Assembly: GCA_027014065.1 (NCBI GenBank)
Contig: JALWEL010000014.1
Location: 1-18,268, forward strand
Direction: 5' to 3'
From: DHVE2 group archaeon
GTDB taxonomy: Archaea; Thermoplasmatota; Thermoplasmata; Thermoplasmatales; Aciduliprofundaceae
Length of the DNA: 18,268 bases
This document shows, one piece after another, positions 7,689 to 13,907 of this stretch. The notes beneath the pieces are model-generated. The model was given only the letters and a program-made list of their open reading frames with translations. It was not told the DNA's origin and searched no databases. The first letter of the stretch is position 1. Each line of letters starts with the position of its first letter. The translations under genes and the position numbers were made by a program.

Positions 7689-7826
7689 TTATGCTTCCAC
7701 TGCAACCTGTGGATTGTCCAAAGTTAACACATCATCGTTCAGGAGGAGATCTATTTCTTCAATGAGGGCATCTATCTCGTTGATTATCGCATTTATTTCC
7801 TCTTCTTTCTTTTCCCAATCTACCAT
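7689..7826 (-). CDS. Small acidic coiled-coil protein, function unknown
   Basis: The frame is open from 7910, but the start at 7826 has a strong ribosome site (AGGAGTGAT at 7831-7839), so I take this 45-residue form. The sequence is acidic, with Ile and Leu at 3- or 4-residue spacing from about 11 to 29, predicting one amphipathic helix able to form a coiled coil. There is no transmembrane segment or known motif. It has its own TATA box, and a perfect palindrome lies in the leader. It could partner a larger protein or regulator. I do not recognise a family; the strong start signals are the reason to believe it is a gene. Confidence 0.7.
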   Translation of the reverse strand: MVDWEKKEEEINAIINEIDALIEEIDLLLNDDVLTLDNPQVAVEA

Positions 7827-7830
7827 TTTA

Positions 7831-7839
7831 ATCACTCCT
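7831..7839 (-). promoter_or_regulatory. Strong Shine-Dalgarno of the 45-residue ORF
   Basis: The minus strand reads AGGAGTGAT, closely complementary to the 3' end of archaeal 16S rRNA, four bases before ATG 7826. It decides the start in favour of 7826 over the upstream in-frame ATG at 7910. Confidence 0.7.
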
Positions 7840-7840
7840 A

Positions 7841-7857
7841 TCAGACAATTTGTCTGA
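7841..7857. promoter_or_regulatory. Perfect palindrome, candidate operator
   Basis: TCAGACAA-T-TTGTCTGA has two perfect 8-base arms around one base. It lies between the predicted transcription start (about 7860) and the Shine-Dalgarno of the 45-residue gene, where a bound repressor would block transcription. As RNA the one-base loop is too tight for a full hairpin, so a protein dimer site is more likely. Confidence 0.6.
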
Positions 7858-7880
7858 CAAATGTATGATATGTATCCGAC

Positions 7881-7890
7881 GTATATAAAG
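7881..7890 (-). promoter_or_regulatory. TATA box for the 45-residue ORF
   Basis: The minus strand reads CTTTATATAC, a near-ideal archaeal TATA box preceded by an A-rich stretch that could act as BRE. It predicts a start near 7860, a 30-35 base leader, and the palindrome just downstream. Confidence 0.6.
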
Positions 7891-7911
7891 TTTTCGCCTA
7901 AAATTACCATT

Positions 7912-8478
7912 TCAAGAATCTTGACCTTTGACTATGGAAATTATATCTCTCAAATTAGATATTCTGTAATCCCCATAGCCTTCTCCTACCCTCACCGTGA
8001 TGCACCCCGCTTTCCGCCCGGCGTCGATGTCGTAGTCGTAATCCCCCACCACGATGGTCTCGGATGGAGAAGCATTGAACCTCGCCATGAGGTAGAGAAT
8101 CGCGTCCGGTGCGGGCTTGGGCGGGAAAGAGTCTTCCCGAGTGATTATCGAATCAAATAGCTCCGCATATCTTCCGAGAGCAATCAGAGTTGCTTCCCTG
8201 CAATTTCTCGTGACCACAGCTATTTTCACACCTAACTTTTTCAATTCATTTATCACGTATTCCAAATTCTCGTCCACGTAGGAATTCTTTGCCCTCCTTA
8301 TTTCCTCCCTCTTCAACAACTCGAGGTAATTTTCTCCCTTTTCTTTTAAAAATTCGTAAAGGTGAGGCGGGTTATCAGAAGAGCGAAGCTCTTTCATTAT
8401 CCTATCGCGCATCTCCCAGAAGGGAATTCTGTTATGCACAATTGTCTCATCCATGTCAAAGATTACAAGTTTAATCAT
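7912..8478 (-). CDS. HAD-superfamily phosphatase
   Basis: A 188-residue cytoplasmic phosphatase with all four HAD motifs: DMDET (nucleophile D8, acid/base D10), T90 in VVTRN, K121 in PPKPAPD, and D146 and D150 in VVGDYDYDID. The helical cap between motifs I and II resembles phosphoglycolate phosphatase-like enzymes. The frame is open further upstream to 8514, but ATG 8478 overlaps the aldolase stop as ATGA and yields the standard MIKLVIFDMDET start, so I choose it. Coupled translation with the aldolase suggests it acts on a sugar phosphate of the same route. The substrate cannot be read from the sequence. Confidence 0.9.
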   Translation of the reverse strand: MIKLVIFDMDETIVHNRIPFWEMRDRIMKELRSSDNPPHLYEFLKEKGENYLELLKREEIRRAKNSYVDENLEYVINELKKLGVKIAVVTRNCREATLIALGRYAELFDSIITREDSFPPKPAPDAILYLMARFNASPSETIVVGDYDYDIDAGRKAGCITVRVGEGYGDYRISNLRDIISIVKGQDS

Positions 8479-9074
8479 TTTCTCGCAAGGTCGTAGTAGT
8501 ACATCATCTTGCACGAGTGCTCCACCATGCTGGCGACAACGTACGCCTCCTCTAAAATGCTTCCCCTCGCAAACACGCCGTGCGAGTAAACAACTGCGGC
8601 CTTCCTCTCGCTCAGCGCCTTGGCAAGATTGTTCGCCAATTTCTCCGTGCCTATTCCTCCCTCAACAATTGGAATATCGTGGAGAAAATATGAACCTTCG
8701 GAGTCGATGGGCGTTATTCTATCCTTTCCATTTTCTTTGTGCAATAGAGATTCGACCACTGCGAATGGCGAATGGTCGTGAATTATGGCAAGCGCGGAAG
8801 TGTTCTTGTAAATTTCTCTGTGTGCCGTGACCTCAGAGGAGGCAATTAAATCCAGCGAGGTAGGCTTGTAAATTGAAACTCTAACCACATCATCCTTGGT
8901 TATTTCGTCGAGCATGGAGCCAGAGCGGGTTATGTACATGTAATCCCCAACGCGAACGCTTATGTTCCCGAAATGCGACCCAACGAGGCCCTGATCCACT
9001 AACTTGCGACCGAACTTCGCTATCTCTTGCCACATAAACGGGGCATGGGAAAGGGGGTTTTTAGTTTTTGGCAT
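8475..9074 (-). CDS. Class II aldolase/adducin family protein, fuculose-1-phosphate aldolase-like
   Basis: A 199-residue zinc-dependent aldolase domain. E81 in ASSEVTAH matches the catalytic Glu of E. coli FucA; H99 and H101 in HDHSPF and H165 in YSHGVF match its three zinc ligands. HFGNISVR and ITRSGSMLDE are further family signatures. The reaction is likely cleavage of a ketose 1-phosphate to DHAP and an aldehyde. In methanogens a relative supplies lactaldehyde for F420; methylthioribulose-phosphate dehydratase and deoxyadenosine salvage aldolases share the fold, so the substrate is open. M14 at 9035 is an alternative start. A TATA-like box about 27 bases upstream fits a leaderless message. 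Forms a coupled pair with the HAD phosphatase. Confidence 0.85.
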   Translation of the reverse strand: MPKTKNPLSHAPFMWQEIAKFGRKLVDQGLVGSHFGNISVRVGDYMYITRSGSMLDEITKDDVVRVSIYKPTSLDLIASSEVTAHREIYKNTSALAIIHDHSPFAVVESLLHKENGKDRITPIDSEGSYFLHDIPIVEGGIGTEKLANNLAKALSERKAAVVYSHGVFARGSILEEAYVVASMVEHSCKMMYYYDLARK

Positions 9075-9096
9075 TCTTTTTCTTAGAAATCAACAC

Positions 9097-9106
9097 CTTT
9101 ATATTC
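9097..9106. promoter_or_regulatory. TATA-like element between divergent genes, usable in both directions
   Basis: CTTTATATTC on plus reads GAATATAAAG on minus. It is about 28 bases from the plus ATG at 9129 and about 27 from the minus ATG at 9074. With only 54 bases between the two starts and no good Shine-Dalgarno on either side, both messages are probably leaderless or nearly so. Whether one element serves both genes is an inference. Confidence 0.45.
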
Positions 9107-9128
9107 CCCAACCCGATTACATACATGA

Positions 9129-12100
9129 ATGCTTTTCGTGAACAGGGAAAGGGAGCTTGTTTTGCTCGAGAAAGAGCATAAAAAGGCGTTGGAAGGCAAA
9201 GGGAGAGTCGTGGTTATAGAAGGTCCAGCAGGCATGGGAAAAACCGCGCTCTTAGAAGAATTTCTCAAAAGGAGCAATGAGAAGGGAAGAATCGCCCGAG
9301 GCCGCGAGAGCTCCCAGTTTCATCCGTATTCGCTTATCGAAGAAGCTTTGGGCGGAGAGACCAGCGTTAAGAGGCTGAGCGAGGAATACACCAAGAGAAG
9401 AATCGAAGAAATAGCAATGGATATTGAAAAAGAGAGTGGGATAATAACCATTTACGAGGAGAACGCGGGGGATTCGTGGGGAATATTCGAGCATCTGAGA
9501 AAGGATAGAAGATCATTGGCAATCCTCGTTGAAAAACCTAAGAGAGAGGATGAGATATGGCTCACCGGAATAAGCACCTCCGCCAAGAGCGTGAATCCCG
9601 AAAATCTGGAATTTGAGGTCACAGGCGCCATCCTCGATGTATTAAACTCCCAGGAAAATTACGTTGTTTTCATCGACGATTTAAATTACCTCATTTACGT
9701 GAACGGGATAAAAAGAGTGATGGAATTCTTAACGAATGTGCAAGATGCAGCTAAACGGGGAAATCATCTCATCCTCCTATCGCTTCGAGCCGAATTCCTA
9801 AAGGATGAGGAGACCAAGGCCATTGAATCACTCTCCTCCAAAAAGATAGGGTCTCCAAGAAGCAGAGAGAAGAAAAAAATAGGGATCTTAATAGATTCCG
9901 TTGAGCAGTGCAAATCCGAATTCCGAGCGGTATTCACCTCCCCAGAAAGTCAGGGCGAATACGTGGTTGGCAACGCACCTCTGGATCCGCACCGCATATA
10001 CTTCGAAATATTCGAAGCAATAAGCCGGGAGATTAAAAATGGAAAGGACGTCGTGCTGGATTGCCTCTCTTACCTTATACAGTACAACGACATACGGGAA
10101 ATTTACGTATGGCTTAAATCGGTGCTGGACCTCGGAGAAGAATGGGGCACGAAGATATACATAACGACGAAGGGTCTTACAAAAGAGCAGATAAGATTTC
10201 TCTCCGAGAGAAGAATTTCATCGCAGTACGGAATCCGTGAAAGCTCCGCAATTTCAGAGGCGGAAGAATTGAAGATTTACGACTCAATCCTCAATTACTT
10301 CACAGATGAAATGGAGGAAAAAATACTGATCTTCGAAGATGTTCAGTGGGCAGATAGAAGCAGTATGGAAGCAATAAAGTACATGGCACGGGAGATTTCC
10401 AACAGGGGAATCATGCTCATCCTCACATACAGGGGCAGGGACATTGGAAAAAGAGAGGAGATAATACACGTAATCGAAGATACAAAAATGCTTCCCCACA
10501 GCACGTTTATTCGGCTAAGACCCATGGAGAGAGAAAAAATAATCACCATTCTAAATTCTCTGACGGAGGATGTGGATGAAAGTGAGATTAAAGAAATTGC
10601 GGAGAAGAGCGACGGAAACCCGCTCCTAGCGATTACCCTTCTGAAATACCACCGCGAGGGAAAGTACGGTGCTCCAGAAACCTTGAGAGAGAGCATAGAA
10701 AACATCATTTTTTCGCTTCCAGATGATTTGCTCGATTTCCTGTGGACGTTATCCGCCATAGGCAATAAAATTCCTCAAGCCCTTCTGGACAAAATCGATT
10801 CGGAATGGAAAGAGAAGGCAAAGGAGATACCCGAAGACATACTCGAAACCACATATTATGGAGTGGAATTTAAGCACGGCATTTACCGTGAGATAATCTA
10901 CGAGACCGCACCGAAAGAGGTTAAAGCGGAGATACACGGAAAAATAGGAGAAATATATCTTGCCATGGGGAACACTCATCTATCCGCTAGGCATTTTTAC
11001 TTAGGGGGGAGAATCGAGGGAATCGAATTACTAAAAGAAATGGGTGAAGACGCGCTAAAGAACATAGCGATATCCGACTCGCTGGAGTACTATGAGATGG
11101 CCATGAAGCTGGCCAAGAGGAGAAATCAGGTTCAGGAGATTTATCCCCTGCTTGAAAAGATTGCCGAGCTCAAAAAGATGAAGGGGCTATGCAGAGATGC
11201 TGTGGAGCTGTACCAAGAGCTCATGGAAAATGGAAACGCTGGGGTGAAAGTGGCAATAAACATGGCCGAATGCCATTTACGGATGGGAAATTATAGAGAG
11301 GCATTGAGCATACTGGAAGAGTATTTTCCGAAATCCGAGGGCCTCGAGCATGGCCGGGTTGCGGGGGTGATGGGGGAAGTGAAGATGGGAATGGGTGATA
11401 TATCGGAGGCTCAATCTTATCTGGAAGAATACCTTAAAATCGCAAAAAAATACGAAAGCAAAAGGGATCTTGCGAAGGCGTATTTCAACATGGCCGTCAT
11501 AAATTACTACAACTCCAATTACGATGGCATGTTAGAGTACGCCAAAAAATCGCTCCAGATGGCGTCTGAAGTGATGGACTACGAAACAATGGCAAACGCG
11601 TACAATGCGATTGCTGTTGCATACGACAACTGGGAGAAGATAGAGGAGGCGGTGGAGTACTACGAAAAATCGCTGGAGATGGCAGGAATCATTGGAAATT
11701 ACAAGCATATGATTAAGGTGTACAACAATCTGGCGCTGCTATACGAATACTACAAGGGGGACGTGGAGACCGCACGCAAGTATTACTTCAGAACCCTTGA
11801 CCTCGCCTCCAAAATCGGTGGGAAGAGAGACACGATGATTTCTTACTACAATTTGGCGATTCTCGAAAGCAGAAGCGGAGACTTGGAGAAGGCAATGAAA
11901 TATGGAAGAAAAAGCGTAGAGCTTGCGGATGAGATTGGCGACGGATACCACATGTGCAACACCCACCTCACCATGTCTGACCTCCACTATTTCCTCTTAA
12001 ATTACGAAGAATCAAAAAAAGAAGCGGAAAAGGTTATAGAGATTGCGCAAAAGAACGGGTACATGGACATGGTCATCGCCGGCACACTGGCAGTGGCGCA

Positions 12101-12581
12101 GATATATATAGAGCAGAAAAATTTTGAGGAGGGATGGAGAAAAATAGAAGATGCAGAAAGATATCTGAGCAACATTGATGACGTGTACACGAAGCTTCAG
12201 GTGTTGGAATTAAAAGTGGAGTTCGGCGTGTCCACGGGGAATTTGGACGAGGCGAGAAAATACTTGAATGAGGCTTATTCCCTCATGAAAGAAACTGGAA
12301 TCGATGACAATCTCATGTTTTTCCAGTTCCGCGAGGCGCTGATCCTCTGCATGGAGGGAAGATACGAAAAAGCGGCATCGATGATAAAAGAAGTGGAGGA
12401 TAAGATGAAGAGCCGTAGAAAATATGAATGGCTCGGAGATTTAAATTTCAGGTTCGCGGAGTGCATCAAAGACGAAAAAAAGGAAATTGCGAGGAAATAT
12501 TACTCCAAAGCTCTCAATTATTACAGGATAATCAACAACGCACCGAGGGCAAAGATGGTGGAAGAGAAATTGAGAAAATAG
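9129..12581 (+). CDS. AAA_16/STAND-type ATPase with two inserted DUF835-like domains and C-terminal TPR array
   Basis: A 1150-residue soluble protein. It opens FVNRERELVLLEKEH, typical of AAA_16/LAL ATPases, with Walker A GPAGMGKT at 32-39. Walker B and the family signature, ILIFEDVQWAD, come only at about 399-409, followed by sensor-like ILTYRGRD. In relatives this gap is about a third as long. The extra sequence contains two DUF835-like domains: about 104-240, with IWLTGISTS and YVVFIDDLNYLIYVNG, and about 249-360, with VVLDCLSYLIQYN. From about 600 to the end it is helical with many TPR-like units (for example YYEKSLEMAGIIGNY). No DNA-binding domain, transmembrane segment or signal peptide is seen, so it is not a plain LuxR-type regulator. 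Likely an ATP-dependent sensor or scaffold with unknown ligand. It is a single gene with its own promoter. Confidence 0.88.
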   Translation: MLFVNRERELVLLEKEHKKALEGKGRVVVIEGPAGMGKTALLEEFLKRSNEKGRIARGRESSQFHPYSLIEEALGGETSVKRLSEEYTKRRIEEIAMDIEKESGIITIYEENAGDSWGIFEHLRKDRRSLAILVEKPKREDEIWLTGISTSAKSVNPENLEFEVTGAILDVLNSQENYVVFIDDLNYLIYVNGIKRVMEFLTNVQDAAKRGNHLILLSLRAEFLKDEETKAIESLSSKKIGSPRSREKKKIGILIDSVEQCKSEFRAVFTSPESQGEYVVGNAPLDPHRIYFEIFEAISREIKNGKDVVLDCLSYLIQYNDIREIYVWLKSVLDLGEEWGTKIYITTKGLTKEQIRFLSERRISSQYGIRESSAISEAEELKIYDSILNYFTDEMEEKILIFEDVQWADRSSMEAIKYMAREISNRGIMLILTYRGRDIGKREEIIHVIEDTKMLPHSTFIRLRPMEREKIITILNSLTEDVDESEIKEIAEKSDGNPLLAITLLKYHREGKYGAPETLRESIENIIFSLPDDLLDFLWTLSAIGNKIPQALLDKIDSEWKEKAKEIPEDILETTYYGVEFKHGIYREIIYETAPKEVKAEIHGKIGEIYLAMGNTHLSARHFYLGGRIEGIELLKEMGEDALKNIAISDSLEYYEMAMKLAKRRNQVQEIYPLLEKIAELKKMKGLCRDAVELYQELMENGNAGVKVAINMAECHLRMGNYREALSILEEYFPKSEGLEHGRVAGVMGEVKMGMGDISEAQSYLEEYLKIAKKYESKRDLAKAYFNMAVINYYNSNYDGMLEYAKKSLQMASEVMDYETMANAYNAIAVAYDNWEKIEEAVEYYEKSLEMAGIIGNYKHMIKVYNNLALLYEYYKGDVETARKYYFRTLDLASKIGGKRDTMISYYNLAILESRSGDLEKAMKYGRKSVELADEIGDGYHMCNTHLTMSDLHYFLLNYEESKKEAEKVIEIAQKNGYMDMVIAGTLAVAQIYIEQKNFEEGWRKIEDAERYLSNIDDVYTKLQVLELKVEFGVSTGNLDEARKYLNEAYSLMKETGIDDNLMFFQFREALILCMEGRYEKAASMIKEVEDKMKSRRKYEWLGDLNFRFAECIKDEKKEIARKYYSKALNYYRIINNAPRAKMVEEKLRK

Positions 12582-12707
12582 AAAAAACATCACATAAAAA
12601 CTTAAAAATTCGGTATTTTTTCATACATATACATTGAGAGAAAGATTTATGACTTAGTTGTACCTCACCCATCAAGTAATTCAAAAAATTTTGAAAAAGG
12701 TGATAAG
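12582..12707 (+). other. Intergenic region: terminator T-run, inverted repeat and Shine-Dalgarno
   Basis: A run of T (TATTTTTT, 12614-12621) shortly after the ATPase gene looks like an archaeal terminator. GATTTATGA near 12645 is a possible TATA box for the next gene. The inverted repeat TTCAAAA-AA-TTTTGAA (12680-12695) sits just before the ribosome site GGTGAT (12699-12704) and could be an operator, though its AT-rich make-up weakens the case. Confidence 0.45.
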
Positions 12708-13157
12708 ATGATCGTGAAAAAACCAGTGGAAGAGATAAAAACTGCATCGGCCAAAAAGACAATAAAAACACAGCACGAGAAGTTCGGAATTACGATAAGC
12801 GGCAATGGCTGCTTTGGAAGCTCAGACATAGGGCAGATGACGGGATTCATAGCGAGGGAAATAGTGAAGAGAATTCCTAATGCGTTCATGCGCTGCCCTC
12901 TTGCCCTGTATCCCGAGGTGGAAGGACCAACACAAGTTCTCCTCCACGATGATTTCAACGTTGTTATCGATGGATGTAAAGACAGATGCCTGAAAAAGAC
13001 ATATGAGAAAGCTGGACTTAAAATTCACCTGAGCTATGCTTTGGACGAGGACTTTGGATTACCCAAAAACAAGGGACCAGACTTCGACGAGACAAAGATG
13101 AAGGAGATCGCAGAGAAGATAATAAAGGACATAGAGGAAAAGATTTTGAAAAAGTAA
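12708..13157 (+). CDS. DGC-domain putative zinc-binding protein
   Basis: A 149-residue cytoplasmic protein. The stretch VVIDGCKDRCLKKTYEKAGL (85-104) contains the Asp-Gly-Cys motif for which the DGC family is named, and CLKKTYEKAG is its usual continuation. C35 (GNGCFGSS), C63 (FMRCPLALYP), C90 and C94 are the likely metal or redox ligands, as in the family. The biochemical role of the family is not established; members are annotated as putative zinc-binding proteins and are often found in anaerobes. It has a clear GGTGAT ribosome site, stands between the ATPase and pyrF on the same strand, and is followed by a T-run, so it is probably transcribed alone. Confidence 0.8.
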   Translation: MIVKKPVEEIKTASAKKTIKTQHEKFGITISGNGCFGSSDIGQMTGFIAREIVKRIPNAFMRCPLALYPEVEGPTQVLLHDDFNVVIDGCKDRCLKKTYEKAGLKIHLSYALDEDFGLPKNKGPDFDETKMKEIAEKIIKDIEEKILKK

Positions 13158-13182
13158 TTTCCCCATTAGCTCCACATCTCTG

Positions 13183-13200
13183 TATTTTTATTTTGAATTT
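13183..13200 (+). terminator. T-rich terminator after the DGC gene
   Basis: TATTTTTATTTTG within 40 bases of the stop codon fits oligo-T termination in archaea. No stable stem precedes it. Confidence 0.5.
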
Positions 13201-13242
13201 GGGGGGGACGACCATCCCCTCGGGAAATAAATCAAGAATAAC

Positions 13243-13250
13243 CTTAATCA
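13243..13250 (+). promoter_or_regulatory. Weak TATA-like element for pyrF
   Basis: CTTAATCA lies about 25 bases before the pyrF ATG, and there is no Shine-Dalgarno, so a leaderless message is plausible. The match to a TATA box is poor. Confidence 0.3.
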
Positions 13251-13271
13251 ACTTCCAGGCGATACGGTACT

Positions 13272-13907
13272 ATGTCCCGATTGATTCTCGCTTTAGACGT
13301 GCTCGAAAGGGAAAAAGCGCTCGATATTGCGGAGAAGACAGCTCAGTATCTTTACGCTGTTAAAGTTGGCTGGCCTTTGGTGATGAACGTCGGCATGGAT
13401 ATCGTTAGGAAGATTTCCCAATTCTCACGCGTGATCTGTGATTTTAAAGTTGCAGATATTCCAAACACAACCCGCTTGATAGTGCGGAGCGCAAAGAAAT
13501 ACGGAGCTTCCGGAATCATAGTTCACTCATTCGTGGGCAGAGATTCTGTCCGAGCGGCAGTGGAAGAAGCCGGAGATATGGACGTTTTTGTGGTCACCGA
13601 AATGTCCCATCCCGGCGCGCTGGACTTCATGCAAGAGAACGCGGAAAAAATGGTGAAAATTGCAAAAGAAGAAGGAGCTCGGGGAATAATCGCGCCTGCA
13701 ACGAGGCCCGAAAGATTGAAGGAGATAAGGAAAATCGCCGGTGACCTTCTAATTCTCTCCCCGGGCGTGGGTGCGCAGGGGGGCAAGGCAAAGAATGCGA
13801 TCGAGGCGGGAGCGGATTACATAATCGTGGGAAGAAGCATATACAACGCGGAAAATCCAGAAAAAAAAGCAAAAGAAATAATGGAAGAGGTCAGCGACGT
13901 CTCTTAA
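13272..13907 (+). CDS. pyrF: Orotidine-5'-phosphate decarboxylase
   Basis: Last step of UMP synthesis, decarboxylating OMP in the cytoplasm. The 211-residue TIM barrel shows LALDV (D9), VKVGW (K31), the catalytic array DFKVADIPNT (D57, K59, D62), the phosphate-binding SPGVGAQGG loop and the GRSIY segment near the C-terminus. Length and motifs match archaeal OMP decarboxylases. No other pyrimidine gene is in the window. Its last 17 bases overlap the convergent surface-protein gene. Confidence 0.96.
   Translation: MSRLILALDVLEREKALDIAEKTAQYLYAVKVGWPLVMNVGMDIVRKISQFSRVICDFKVADIPNTTRLIVRSAKKYGASGIIVHSFVGRDSVRAAVEEAGDMDVFVVTEMSHPGALDFMQENAEKMVKIAKEEGARGIIAPATRPERLKEIRKIAGDLLILSPGVGAQGGKAKNAIEAGADYIIVGRSIYNAENPEKKAKEIMEEVSDVS

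Noticed and set aside
7827..7910. 28-residue N-terminal extension of the small coiled-coil protein from ATG 7910
   Set aside because: It would be translated across the TATA box and palindrome, and the strong Shine-Dalgarno stands before 7826.
8479..8514. Upstream start for the HAD phosphatase
   Set aside because: The ATGA overlap at 8475-8478 and the standard HAD N-terminus favour 8478.
13200..13223. G-run followed by CCATCCCC as a terminator hairpin or riboswitch
   Set aside because: Only a four-base G:C stem with an eight- to nine-base loop is possible, and it is not followed by a T-run; too weak to call.
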